DNA from: Dromaius novaehollandiae
Taxonomy: Eukaryota; Chordata; Aves; Casuariiformes; Dromaiidae
Length of the DNA stretch: 64,000 nucleotides
Assembly: GCF_036370855.1 (NCBI RefSeq)
Contig: NC_088102.1
Coordinates: forward strand, 71,619,601 to 71,683,600
Reading direction: 5' to 3'
Shown: piece after piece, positions 28,901 to 42,700 of the stretch
Layout: each line of letters starts with the position of its first letter
Numbering within the stretch: the first letter of the stretch is position 1
Made by a program: the position numbers and the translations under genes
Notes under the pieces: model-generated
What the model saw: the letters and a program-made list of their open reading frames with translations, nothing else
The model's database searches: none
Told to the model about the DNA's origin: nothing

Positions 28901-31900
28901 TTGGATACAACTCACGTTCTCCTTCATGCTGCTCAGTTGCTGCAAGGTAACACAAGACTGGCACGTTCTGTCAAATGTGCTGCTCTTTATCCATCCTTGC
29001 TGCTCTGTTCATGACTTGTCTTGAGAAGTTCCATTCTTTTGCTAGCAATAGAGGTGTTCGGGAATTGCAGGCTTCAGTCATGTATGTGCAGCAATTATAT
29101 GTCTTCTGCAGTAATGTCTACGATACATAAATAGTGTTGCAGCACACTCGCACCCTGTCAGCTATATGGTTTAGAAATATGCAGAAACCAATTCCAGCAA
29201 CCTTGAAGGCATAACTGAGTGCTGAATATTTCCACCTAGTGAATAGGTTCATTTTGGACCAAACTGCGGCTCAGTGGTTGGTGGACTGTCTTTTGCTTTT
29301 TATGCAGTATCTCACTGCTCTTGCAGTATTGTGGCATCTGTGGCCACTTGTCTTTCTGTGCAGTAGCCCACTGTCCTCAGATCTAATAGCCCAGAGCTCT
29401 GCAGATCAAGCTTTAGAGTCACACTATCAGCTGAGAGCTGTCATGAATCCTTTGCCTTTGTGGTTTGGGCACAAAGCAGGATGTGTAGTATACCCTGACA
29501 CACACAGCTCAGCAGTTCTCCTCTCCAGGTATGGTGAGAACATACTGGCCTTTATGGTCTTACTGGTCTCACTAATCCTTTCGGGATTCCCAGGGTTCAC
29601 AGTGCAAAAGAGAAAAAGGAGTAACGAGGTGGACTTGTGGTTTCACCTGACTGCAAATTTATTGCCGGCGTCTGAAGGCAATGCTAAAGGCTACATATGC
29701 AATACAACAGCTCATTCACTAGAGGTCAGTATTACACGTTGCAAGGTAGAATTATAATAGCACAATACCGGAACAGATTTCTTAGATTTCTGCAGAAGTG
29801 TGCGTGCTAGCAAAACGTTTGGGTTGGGGTTACAGTGTAATTTGCTAAAACCTGGGAGACATCTAGTCAAGGTAGTTAAATAGACAGCATGGCTTAGAAT
29901 TACTCTCTACAAGCTCTGTCCTGTAAAATCTCTGAAGGGAGATGCTGTGTACTTTGCTTCTGTGTGCACTTTGACTGGGGGAGGTAGACACTGCTGGATA
30001 GGTAAGAAAGGGGAGATAAGGAACCCAGAAAAAAATAGGAAATTTCTTCATACCCCAACTCTCGTAGTAGGTGGTGGGGTGTAGGTGAAGGTAAGGGCGG
30101 AAAGCAAAAGAGGCACAAGGCTTTGGAATGAAGTGGCTGTAGCATGGGAATAAACCAGGTGATGTGCCTTCCAGGAAAGAGATGATGAGCAGTTAGAGTA
30201 AATCCTGCTCAAAGTGCTGCTGCTTTTGTCTGCTCTGATATCAGAGCTTTCAACAGAGGGCAGGGCGGTTGCTTTATTCTACTGCTGATCCATCAGTCAT
30301 CTCTTCACAAAGGGGACGGAAGCTTCCACCTAGAGCAAGGAGTGTGAAATGAAAGATAAGGAGGCTGGGTTATGCAAAAGGAAGTGAGGTTCAGCCTTAG
30401 TAACTGTCTTTATGCAAGTAGGGATCATAGCAGTTGGCATTGTGCAGTGCCATGTAGCCACTTAGAACAGCTGCTAGCTTGGTCACTTATCTTCTGGGAG
30501 GTGGAGGTGATTATTATTTTTATTATTTTATTCCTCAGGAAAAGCTGACCATGAGAGACAAGCAAGTAAAGCCGTGGCAGGGTTCTCGCTATTTGGGTTC
30601 GCTGATGAGACACAGAAAAATGATGAATCTCTAGATCTGAGAGAATGCAAGATAGAAGTAGCCCTTCTGTGAGGCCCAGGTTCTGGCAGGAAGCAGACAC
30701 TCCTCATGGGTGATAATGATAACTGTGGAAAATACAGGACGGGCCACTGGAACCAGTAGTTGCAGCTGCGTGGTCTCACCTGCAGCCCCTCTACTTTTGA
30801 CAGTACCAGATAGCAAAGCACATCCCACCTTTCACTTCTTCACAGCTGTGATCTCCAAGGCCTTCCTTTAGCACTTTGCCCATGTAGCAGAGGACAGAAG
30901 GACTGCCACACTTCTCAGTAGGATAAACACTCCTTATCCTTTTCATAGCTGCTTCCTAAGTTAAAGCAGCCCTGACACTGCTCTAACCTGGCAGAAAGGA
31001 TCCGGTGAGAGGAAAGACAGCTTTCACTCCTCTCTGCAGCCTTCTGTGCTACTGTGGGCTTTCTCTGTGTATACCTAGTCCAGTGTGATGGTGTCAGGAG
31101 GGTCCGGTGTCAGGTGTGTTCCTAAGCTTATAAGGAAAGCAAAGAAAACAAACCCCACTCAGCAGGACTTTTCAGTTTCACTGACATTAATGCTAAGTCA
31201 CAGGCTGTTGCTGATGGCGCTGAGCTCCTCCAGCTCTGGCCTTTGGCATCTAGGGAGCCACTGTCATCTGCTGCTTTCTTGCTTTGGGGTAAGAGAACTC
31301 TGCAGGTGGGGAGGTCTGGGTTATGCTGTCCTAGCTGGGCCTGGAGCACAACACTGCTTTCTCAGTCGGCTGCCTGAGTAGCAAGTGTAACTTTGAGACA
31401 CATGCAAAGGAAGCTTAATACCACAGGTATGGCTTGGTTATGGGACTGGAAGTGATGGATTCCCATTTCCTAGTCTAAGCTCTGACACGGGGTAACCACA
31501 ATTATGGGTAGGCCAGCTCAGTGCTCTGCCCTGGTAAAATAGAGATAATGGCCTTCAGCTTGGGTAGCCAATTAATCCTTAGAAAGTACAGTGCATTGTA
31601 AAGGAAAAAAACATTAGTATATACAGAAAACTCATTAGTAGCTGAAAATCTAGAAGGCCTTTTATTTAGTTTACCAGGCAGAAAAACCCATGAAATGAAA
31701 GTGAAAAGGATATTAGCTTTGTTCAGTGTCCTTCCTGCTGCAGGAGTCCTTCCTGTTCCTGTCCTTCTGCATCAGGAACCTGTCTGATAATTGCTGCCAT
31801 CTTTGCTTTTTTCAGCTAGAGTACTTGCTACAGGTCCGCTTAGTGTTCCTCCATAGCTTTAATGCCAGGGACATTTGAGAATGCCCTTAGGATTCTTTCA

Positions 31901-33552
31901 TTCATCTTTCCCCAGGCTGTTTGATCTGCTTTAAAGTGCTGGCCTCATTATCAGACAAGGTAAGTCAGAGTTGGGAAGGGAGCAACGAAACCGTGCAGCA
32001 GGCTCCCTCTGCAGTGGGAGCTATTTACATCCACCCTTCTCACACCATCTTTACTTCTTTTTACAGTCCCGTCCTTCATGGAGAATGGCTGCTCTGAGTA
32101 CTGCAGTAACCATGACTTCTATGACTAGAGGAGAACCAGGGCGAAATCCCACCAAGCGTATGGAAATCCCATTATAGCAAGTGCAGTGCAGCTGTCTCCA
32201 CTTCTGAGTAGCTATGGGACTATGGCCTTTGACTAAAATCAGCTTTTCCCATGTCAGTCCTTTGCACAAGCCCCTTTCCTTTCATTTAGGCAGTATTCCT
32301 TTGCCAGAAGAAATTCCTTTTCTCCCCTTCCCCACACATATCCTTTTGCTCCAAGTTCTGGAGCAGGGACTTGTTTTTGCCCTGTTTGCCATTAACCTAT
32401 TCTACTTTCTGCCACTTCCCTGCAGCTTCATCATAATATTCACTGCCTTACAGATCTCTCCCATTTTGTGTTCCCAGAGTATGTGCAATAGACCCAGATG
32501 AAAGTTGGACAATATTGTGAATCCTGGGTGCTCTTGTGAATGTTTTGTGTCATCCGTCTGTGTAATTTCCGTCTGCCCTGCTATCTGTCTCACTTTGGGG
32601 TCGAAGTTCAAAAGAACCTGTAACACAGTGGGAAAAAATCACATCTGTATCTCTGTACTTGGCTTGGCATCAGAATCACAAATCTTACGTGCCTCAGTTC
32701 TAGGGGCAAACTTAGCCAAAAGGTTTACTAGATCATTCACTCAGCCTGCTCTGAGGGAGTTGTGGACATTTAGGATTCCCGTCCTGACAGCTGCAAAGCA
32801 GTATCCGCTGTAGTGGTGAGGAGTGTTTGGTGAAGACAGACAAGCCGAAAGGATAGACCTGAGTTATTTGTAATTTCCCCCTGAAGGAAAGTCAGACACC
32901 CTAACAGATAAAGCAGCTACAGAGAAATTGTCATACCTAGGGCTGATACCTGATTCAGCCGCAGATACTTTGGACTAGTTCTTCAATGTCCTTTGTGCCT
33001 CAGATCTTAGCCACATAATAGGGTGGTGTTGCCTTTCTTTGCAGGTGCCGTCTGAGAAGAAATCTATTAAACGGTGGACAGTGCGGCAGGGGGCCCCACA
33101 AATGGAGTCTGTACAGAGCAAACATTACGTTTATTTTGCATGATATTTGGCCCGTCGCATGAAGGGGGCAGTCTGCTTGTAGCCAAACTCTCAGCTGTTC
33201 TGTAACCACATCTGCTGAAATAGTTTGAATGTTGGCTGGCAATGTCTGCACTTCATCAAAAAGAACATTTAAGGAAGTTCAGTTGCGGAAGTGCTAGAAC
33301 GGTGCGCTTCACAAGTACAACTCTGAGGAGTAGGTCCCTCCTGGAGAGACAGCGTGCATGCGTGTGTGCTCACACGGGCATCTCAGCTCATCACAAGCTT
33401 TCCTCTAGGTGACCTTGGGCTGATCTTCTCTTGCTTGTTTGGAGAGCAGTTGATTTACAATGCAGATCTGTCCGTCCTCGCCTGCCTATCCCTGCCCCTC
33501 CTAAATTTGGCTGGGATATGAGGCTGTTTGCTTTCTGATGCCAACAGTGGCA

Positions 33553-33576
33553 ATGGCAGAGAGCCCTGCCATGTGA
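33553..33576 (+). other. PLCB2: Short upstream ORF in the probable PLCB2 5' UTR
   Basis: ATG at 33553-33555, with G at -3 and G at +4, opens a seven-residue frame ending at TGA 33574-33576. Its last sense codon is itself an ATG directly followed by the stop. It lies 92 bases before the PLCB2 start. It is functional only if the mRNA begins upstream of it, which the sequence alone does not show. Confidence 0.35.
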
Positions 33577-33667
33577 GAGGCAGAGATAGAGAAGAGGGGG
33601 CCAAGGAGGAGCGACCCGTGCAACTGCTATTGCTTCTGGTAGCTGAGGGGCATATCTGCAGAAGAGA

Positions 33668-33751
33668 ATGTCGATGCTTAGCCCAATCCTGCAGCCCCCG
33701 GAGGTGAAGGAGTATCTGTCCAAGGGTGAGCGCTTCATCAAATGGGATGAT
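33668..33751 (+). CDS. PLCB2: PLCB2 coding exon 1 (residues 1-28)
   Basis: This exon encodes the start of the PH domain, from [11 protein letters not shown] to ERFIKWDD. It ends at a GTGAGT donor in phase 0. A second ATG lies two codons in. The first is preferred because it has A at -3 and because the human protein also begins Met-Ser two residues ahead of the conserved block. The transcription start is not visible. The sequence just upstream (33575-33620) is purine-rich and carries no TATA box. Confidence 0.95.
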
Positions 33752-36700
33752 GTGAGTACCGGGGTTTTTGCTGGATTAGAGTGTATGCATGGTGGCAGGG
33801 CAGAGCTCACATTTTGGTCAGGGCTTGTGAGGCGGCTGGGAGTGTATATTCAGTGTGGGGGATGGGGCACTCTAAAAATATATGTTGTACCAGTTATGTC
33901 TGGAGAGGGAGGGGGAACTGAGAGGAGCAGGAGAGTTGAGGGTTAAAAACAAGGGAGCATATGTGTGATTTCTGTCTCTCTTTACTGTGTAGGTTAGAAG
34001 GAAATGCAGAAATGTGCCACTGGGTCTCAGTTCAGTGTGCAGTTTCTCTGATGTAGGACCCTGGGGTCCTGTCTCTGTGAGCCAGTCCTCAGGAAGGCAG
34101 CCAGTGCTCGGAGCCAGATGTCTCCTTGTGAGAGAAGCACACACTACATTCGGACATGTCTAACGGGAGGGTGGGGGGTAAGATTTACTCATCGGGAAGA
34201 TTCTCCATGCTTTACGGATGGAGAGGAAATCGGACTCCAAGTTGCTTCCTCTTATGGCCCTGTTGCTGGAGTGGATCAGAGGGTGAACCATGTCCTCCCA
34301 CTCCTGCCTGGCTTGTGGGTCTGTAAGCTATCAAATGCCGGGTGCCGAGCAGAGAGGGGCCTGTGCTTTACCAGTGTTGGGGGACTGTCCTGCCTCTTCT
34401 CTGTTCTGCACTGTGCAGAAAGGCTTGATTTGGGGTGGGTGCTGTAAAAAGCTGTTTCTCTATCCAGCTCAGTTCTTGTATCTTCAAAATATCTAGTTTG
34501 CATTCTCTGTTTGCCTTTCATTGTGAAGGGAAGAAAGTGTGGAACAGGAGAAGAGAAATAATTTGGGAACTCTCCCTTTCAATTTAATAGTCCCCCTCCT
34601 CACTTTCTAAGAAGGTAAAAGAGGATTTCTGCGAACACCCACTCACCCGGGCAAGGGAGATACAACTGCCTCTCTCTCATGTTGAGTTTGATCTGCGCGC
34701 GCTATTGAGAGCAGTGTGAAGGTTGGTAAAGCAGGGGGCAGCTCAGGTTACAATGGTTCAGCAAGATGTGGGGGTTTGATGTGGTATTGCAAATGAGACG
34801 CTTTAGAAGGAGCCTCCAGCAGCAGTGCGGGGGGGATTAGTATTGTGCTTACTTTTGTGGGCGTAGAGCTGGCACAGAGTTTTAAGACCCAAGGCAGTGT
34901 GTGCAGAGGAGGTAGTTCACTTGCGTGCAGCATAAACAGGACTCATTCAGCAGCACTAAGAAATAAGAAGGTAATATAATATATTGCTAAGAGAAAGGAA
35001 GGATGCTGATGAATACAGGTTGCAATATCACTGTGCAGAAATTCCACTTGTCCTATATAAACAGAAAGATGAGGCCGCAGTTCAGTGAAAAGTGCACCCT
35101 TTCCTTTCTTTCTGATGGGACCATTGCCTGCAGAATGCAAATGTGCCTTCTTTGAGTTTGAACAGGGATTTGGTTTCTGAGAATAACAATAGCCAAACTT
35201 GCCAAAGCAAAGGCTGGCCTTTTCAAAAAGTTGCTGCTGACTTTCTATGCCTCAGGCTTGGGGGACCACTTTCCCAAAAACTTGAAGCTGTTTCTTCAAG
35301 TGCTTCATCTGGAGTTACTGGAAATTTCAGGCTGCCTTGAAATCCGAGGTGAATCATGTTAAACTTGCTAGACCCACAGAGTGTTTACTTGATGTTGAAA
35401 TCATGGGAATTAGGGAGCTCAAGTCCTGTGTGGATTTTTGCCTAGGGCTTACAGATTTGTAACCATTCCTGAAAAGGCTGCTTCTAGTTATTAAGTAGTT
35501 TATAAACTTGACCTCCAACAATAACGAAAACCTTCAGGAGTAGGATGTTATGGTCACATTGCTCCATCTCCTCATGCTTTCCTGCTCCACGGTTATGACA
35601 GGCTGCAGAAGAAAATGGCAAGACCTCCAGGCTGCAGGATTGCTAGTGGAGGGGGAGGATAAAAGCAGCTCTTCGGAGGTCATGGAGCCTGGGAATTTTT
35701 TGTCTCACTTACTTTTTCAAGTGACCTGGTCATGCCGTTGATAACAGTTTTAACTCTTTCCACAAGTAGTTCAGACAGAGGAATGAAGGTAGATCAGATG
35801 GGCTCTTTACGTCACTCGGTACAGTTTGGAGCTGGACTGAAGCTTTTGCTGCACCCAACAGTTTTTCTGAGTAAAGCAAAGATGCACATCTTTTTTTCGG
35901 GGTCTTAATCTAGTGCAGCATTTGTAGTATCTTCTCTGAAGGAGAGTGCAGTAAGATCCCTGATAGGCTGGGCTGTCCTGACCTGTTCCTTTAAGTTAGC
36001 TTGCAATGCTTTTCAGGAAGGACCAACTCTTTGCTGTGCCTTGTTTAGCATCCATTAGCAGCTGGGGCTGCCATCCCAAGTTAGATCCTACTATATGGCA
36101 GATAGCTTATTTCAAGAACTAGCTTGGGAACACTTCCAAAACCTCAGGTAGTGGAATGTAGTAGCTGACCTTTTAAGTGAAGCAGACACATATGAATTTG
36201 GCTCTATGCTGACTCTTAACCCTCTAAATACAAATGAAGATGTTTTCTATCCTTTGAAGATTATGCACTGGCCTGGCACAAGATGACAGACCACATCACA
36301 GGGTTTTACTAGACAACACTTGCTTTCTGTCCTAGAGTTGAACTCTACAGTGTGAGCAGAAGACTATTTGGCTGCCAGACTGTCCTCTGTAGAATTCACC
36401 ATCTCCTTTGCTGCCGGGAGCCACCCTTGTTGTGAGGGCCTACCTACACCCCAGAGCTGTCTGTTTCCCTGGTCAAGGGACCTTATTGCTGCCTCAGTTT
36501 TTTAAAAAGCTGTTTGGTGGAAGATAAAGTTATCTAGAACCATGGCACAGTGTTCAGCAGTGGTACTACAGCGCCTGTTTTGCTCTTCATGGCTCATGGC
36601 CATGTGTTCAGAGAGCCAGCTGGGAGCTCTGAGGACACAGGCCTGACACTGCGCACATCAGCATTGTCCCTAGGACAGCATGAGGAAAGCAGTAGGAAGT

Positions 36701-39700
36701 GAAAAGAGAATATACAACATGCTATGGCAGCGATAGCTTACTGTGGTGGTCACTGCCCATGAAGAATACTGAATCTGGAAATGGAAGTTCTTGGGAATAT
36801 AGCTACACTCTGGAGAGAAGTGTGAGTTCAATAGAAAACTGAAGAGCTCAAGGCCAAATGGCAGATATGGTTTCCATACACTTACAGGTTCCAGCTCAGT
36901 AGTTTGATATTTCATCTTGCAGTAAACTTGAAGCCCTCCTAGAAATGGCCAGTAGGCCTTATGAGCATATATTCTGTGGCAGCAGATGTGAAGTACACTC
37001 AGGAATCATCTTGCCTAAATGAGTTTGGGCCCAAGCTGAGGCGCCAAGCACTCCTTGTGTTTGTCCCCAAAGAGCTCACGCTAAGTCACTTCTTAGCACT
37101 GGCTTGCATGTGAGATGAGAATGGACGTTGTCCTGAAAATATCTGTGAAGTTGCCTTTAACTGGAAGTGCAGAAGCAGCCCTAGTTATTCACAAGTGAGG
37201 TACACAACCTTACAGTAGCCTGTGTTTCCTTTGCAGTGTATGGCCTTATTTCTGATCTGGAAGGACCCCTCTGTGTTGTATGGGATCCTGAATTATTTCA
37301 TCCAACTTTGTGCCTATAGTGTGGGAGTTTAAATAGGAGCTGGTTGCGTATGTTCTTTTTGTAGTCCATGCTGAGCCAGCCCTTGGAGTTCAAGAATCAT
37401 CTCCTCAGGTAGATTCATCATTAGATGCATTAGATGGAACCCCCCCTTGAACTCTTTCTGACTAGAACTGTTTACAGTTTCTGACTTTCATTGACTGTAA
37501 AGAGAGCCCAGATAACTGGCATGAATGTAGATGCCTAGATGGTAGATGCCACAGATGAGTGCTCTCTCTGCTTGGCATAGGCTCCTTCTAGAGCCCATAG
37601 AAGGAAGTAAGTGCCTTTGAGGGTAATTCAAATGACACAGCTGAATCACATCTAGAAGGACTTTCTTCTCTCTATTCATTGCATAGAAAGTTCCAGAATT
37701 TGCTTTGGCTAAATGTATAAAGATAGGTGAGACCCAAGCTTTGACAGAGATCTGCTTCCATAGCCTCACGCTTTTACTCTGTAGATGCACTGAAATCGTT
37801 AAATTCATTTGCACAAATCACAGATGATTCCCCTGACTGGGACTACATTTGAACTGGAAACCTTACATCCCATGATGGATTCTCCAAGTCACATAACATT
37901 CTTTCTCCTGTTTCTTGTCAGGAAACAGCAAGTGCTTCTCCTGTGATTCTTCGGGTAGATCCAAAGGGCTTTTACTTATACTGGACCTACCAGAATAAGG
38001 TAAGTGCCAAGATTTCACAGCTTGGTCTCTGAATTGTCAGTTCACGTTTGTTAAGAATTAAAACACCAGACGAGCTTGAATATTGCATTTGAGAGAGCAA
38101 ACTACCACACTCATTCCACTTAGCAGGAAACCCCACAGAAAGCATCTGGGAGATTAGTGCTTATTCAATGGCAGGTTTGTCTTCAGAATTCCAGAAAAGA
38201 GCAGGAAATCAATCTACAAACATGCTAGACAGATGAGCGTGACCTTTTTGCGCTTGTAACACTGGCAGTCTTGTACTTGTGGAGTTCATTAGATGTGCTT
38301 CAAGGGACTTGACAAGGAAGAGTAACATTGATTTCTCTGTTACCCAGCATGCTAAAGGGTTGTCCCAAGTGTGTAATGGTGAAGTTGGAAAGAAGTCCAG
38401 TTGCAAGACATATGCAGTTAGATGTATGCAGCTTCAGCTAACATGTGCCTTATGTGCGAGCTGTGCTGTAATTAACTGACCTGTTGGTGCTTTAGAGATT
38501 GAGAAAAATAATGAAGGAAGTGATGTACAGACCACATCAGGTATGGAGAGTGATTTGTGCTCCTCTAAGGCCAAGGTGCTGTGTGCACACACTGTCGAGG
38601 TAAAGCACAGGATGCTGGTTCCTTTGATGCTGGAGGAAAGTGAGAGGGAATAAATTTGGGAAAGAAAATTCAGTTCCTCACTTCTGAGTAACAATAAGGG
38701 GTGGAGAGGTCTGGCTGTCTGGAGGTGGAAGGCTGGGCTTACTTCTGCTTTCCAAAGCAGAGCTGTGGTTCAGCTCTACTTCCTCCTCATGACCTACATG
38801 CTGAAGAGGCATGGTAGATGAAGAGATACAGACAGTAGTCCTGCCCAGCACCCTGGCCAAGAGACCTGCTGTTTTTTGGTGAGGTCTGCTTCCTTGGGAG
38901 TTTGTGCCCCAGTGCCAGCTGGCATAAGGCACTGCCACACACTATCTTCTGAGAGCACGGTGCTGCAAGATTGGAGACTGTCACATCCCTCTAGAAGATG
39001 CACTCTCCTTTCAGTTGTCTCTGTCACTCTTACGCTCCCTTTCAAGGGCTGCTCCTGGTGGTAGAAGTGGAGCTGTAAGGGTCCAGCCGGATAGCAGGAA
39101 TGAAATGGTAGCTCTGGAGCAGGTGTACAGACATGGGACTGGGGAACTGTCATGGTCCCTCAGAAGTGAGACATTTCACTGTGTTATTGTTGTGAGGGAT
39201 TTATTTACCCAGGAAAGGGGCAGGGATAAGGAAGCACTGCTGAGATTAAGAAACCCAGACTCGATGTCTCATTTTGCTGGGAAATGCCATTGGTTAGCAC
39301 CTAAAATAAAATAAACTGTAAACAAATCTGAGAGCCACAGTGGAGCAACTGCCTGTTTTACCTCTTTGGGGAAGCATTTGTCTGGCACCCTTCCCACTCT
39401 CTGAAGGAATCTGCAGGCAGTGTATGAGCTAACAAAGATGATGGGCAAATGAGGGCTGCCAGAGGTAGCTGGTGAAGGTGAAGGTCATGTGCACAGTGAC
39501 CAGGGACAAGAGATGGGCTTGCACACATGTAGGATAGGGTGGTGTGATCGACAGTTTCTGTTTAATTCATGTGGTTTATTAACCTTTCTGTGGCTGACTC
39601 TTCTTGAGATCTGCTTGTCATGAATAGCGAGAGAGCGAGAGAGAGGTACACAGGGAGAGAAGAGAGGAAATGAGGGAGAGAAAAGAGAAAGAGGGACACG

Positions 39701-42700
39701 GAGAGGGAGAGGGACAGGAGAGAAGGACATGGAGAGGGAGGGGGAGAGAGAAGAGAGAGAAGGACACGGGGAGAGAGGTAGAGAAAGAAGGGGACAGGGA
39801 GGAAGAAGAGAGGGAGGTGAGAGAACAGAGGGGGAGATGAGAGAGAGAGAAGAGAAAGAGGGGGCATAGGGAGAGGGGGGAGAGGGAGAAGAGAGAAGGG
39901 GGGACACAGGCTGGGGGGAGAGAGAGAGAGGAAAAACAGACTACTGCACCACTTTTGCACTAGGGACTCAGAAAGGAGTGAGATTAGAAGTTACATTTCC
40001 ATCCCACTTGACAAGAATATGGGGATACAGCCAGAAGATACAGTATCCGCACTGGGTTTTTTATTGTGATCTTGGAAAACCTGGAAAACTATATTATCGG
40101 CTGCAACAGGTATGATTTGTTCTCCAGGTCCATGGTGAGCAGGCAGATTAGTTAGAGAGGAAGGAAGTTCAGGTTGGATATTAAAAAAACAGACAAAATA
40201 AACACTACAAGTAGCCAGTAGTGAGGACAGTGAGGCTGCGGAATGAGTTGCTTAGGGAAGGCTGTGGAATCTCCACTATGGGAATAGCTTCAGAACAGAT
40301 TAGGTGAAAGTCTGCTGGGAATGACCCAAGTGGAGATGCTCCTGCCTGTCTTCCAGCTCAGTTGCTCTGTGTTGAATATGCAGAGACAAAAGAAAGGCTC
40401 AGAACATTAGTGACAGGAGATTCTGGATTGCTTTAATGTATGAGCTGTTACTGAGGTAGAGTTTCCCCATACAGACAAGCCTGTGCACATTGCACACTCC
40501 ATCTCCCATTAGGACTTCCATGTCCAGCAAGCAATACCTGACTCTGGTACAGAAGTGAGAGGATGTAATAGTAGTGTAGGAAAGGCTGTGCTCATTCATG
40601 TATTAAATTTTTGTGCGTGCTTTTTCTGCCCCATATATCTCCATTAGTTGAACCAAATGGGATGGAGTAGGATGGACACGTGGTTAATATCAGCGCTGTG
40701 CCTTCCCTCTGCAGTGCTTATGGAGTATTTCATGTTCTGCCTGGGCTCTCTGAAGATTATCCATTTTCATTTCAAAGATGACGCTATTTCCTTTATTGGG
40801 TTTTATTTACTCAGCCCTGATTTAGCATCCTCATTCTGCCAATTTGTGGCCTGCCCTGAAATGAAGGTACAGGTGTGGTGTTGTCCACATTCCCTCCTTG
40901 CCAGTGTAAATGGTTGGCAGAATCATTGTTTAGGCTCTGCTGCCTCTGTTTCTGCCTGGATCTCTGGGCCAGCTCAGGCTTTGAGCGTCTCCCAAACCGA
41001 ATAGTCCAAATACTGTTACTGCACTGAGGCCAGAGAAGCCCCTAGGCTAGAGAGGCCCAGATGCTGGGCAGTTAAGATTCAGGGAAACCGGAGCCTGCTG
41101 TATGACTAGGCAGGAGCTACGTTTCATTCTGCATGTCAGAGCCCTGGTAATCCGCAGTGGGCCTCCAGACTCCCCCTGAAGAGGATGGAGTTGCAGATCA
41201 ATGCCGCCTCTACGCTACCCAGCCTGCCAGTTTAGCATGTTGGCAGTTAACTGGTTCCCTGCCTACGTCTTTCCTGGTGGAAGAGCTCTTGTCCAGTAAA
41301 GAGCTCTGGCTAAGACCTGCTTTGCAACTTACAGAGACTGTGTAATGGTCTTGTCTTTCCTTCTTCCAGTGCCTTTATCTTCCTTGTTCTTATTCTATTG
41401 TAGGAAATGGAAATTTTGGATATAACCAGCATCCGAGATACTCGCGTAGGGAGATTTGCCAAAATCCCCAAGGTAAGTGCATGACTTTGTTTCTGCTAAT
41501 GGTTTGCACAGGAAAGGCAAGGCTGCCCAGGGCTTTGGCATAAGCTGAGGCAGGTTCACTAGGGCTCCTCTGTGCACCCTAAAGAAAGGCAGTTCCAGGC
41601 TCTGGTAAATGGGCTTGTTGGAAAGGGTATGTCAGAAAGCTGGGAAAACAACAGTTCAACTTCAAAGTGCATGCCAGAAGAGAGTCCTTTTCTGCTGTGC
41701 TCAACAGCACTGTTCTCTCTCCTGCCATGCGTCTGGCTGAATGTAAAGGCTGGGCCAAGAATAAAGCCACTGAGCTACATGGGAAGTCCTGCAGGAGGCT
41801 CGTGATGTTTCTGTGCTGAGTCACCAGAGCTTCTCCCGTGTGCAAAGATGCACCGGCTGGGTGAAGCCAACTACAAACCTGTAGTTACAGTGAGATTCAA
41901 ACTCAAAGTGTTTTTTATTCCCCTTTAACGGGAAGAATATGTAGTTTCAAGAAAAAGTAGTGTTACAATTTTTCTTTTATTTTCAAGTAAGTTTAAATTG
42001 TCTGCTTAGAAGGTAGGAAACTGAAGGGAAGCACATGGTTATGGCTTTGATTTTGGTTTCAGTTATAATTTAAGCTTTCTGTAGCAAAGTTATTCATGCT
42101 AGGACTTTATCCTGTTATTTTAACTTTTTCATATATGACAAAGGCAAGGAGAAAATTGAAGTAAAACTGGAATGGGAAAAGGGAAAGAAAGAAAACAAAG
42201 GAGTAAAAAAAATGGCTCCATATAATCACATAGGTGGTTCTCAGTTGAATGTAAAAGAGGAAGATTTTGCAATATATACTGAGACCTGAGCAGCCTCTTT
42301 GCGTAAGAAGTATGGCTGTTTTCCTAATATCACTGTGAAAATGTCTAGAGCTCTCTGAGACTCCTGTTTCTCAAAAGAATGTAGTGAGATGGACTATAAA
42401 GGCATAGCAGAGTTCAAGAGCAATACAACTCTCATAGGATTTTTAAAAAATTGTATTGAGTTCCTTCTGAGAATCTGAGTTTCTTTTTAGAAATTTGCTA
42501 GAAAAAAAAATATCTGTGAGTTTTCAAAAAGCCTAAAAGATTTGTCTGCAACTTGTTTGAGGGAATAATGTTTGGGGGAAAAAAGTCCTCAAACTTTTTT
42601 TGATTTGGGGAAATAAAATGCTCAGAGCTAATAAAACCAGATGTTACACTTCCAACAGAATGCAGGTATTTGAACGCTAAGAGAAAGGCCAACTTAAAGA

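Larger units (their letters stand above)
19081..33552. other. Divergent intergenic space between INAFM2 and PLCB2
   Basis: No exon is supported over about 14.5 kb. Contents are a CR1 fragment, the 30-bp minisatellite, a compound dinucleotide repeat, a 7-unit GT run at 27001 and homopolymer runs. The longest ATG-started frame (29302-29757, 151 codons) has no recognisable family. A donor at 31960 and an acceptor at 32066 could bound a small intron of an unannotated transcript. Confidence 0.55.
38000..41403 (+). other. PLCB2: PLCB2 intron 2
   Basis: A 3.4-kb GT-AG intron holding the 320-base purine tract and, about 220 bases after it, a CR1 3' fragment in the sense direction. Confidence 0.92.

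Noticed and set aside
39485-39960. Ser/Pro/Leu-rich minus-strand frames of 132-140 codons
   Set aside because: They are translations of the purine tract and have no family likeness.
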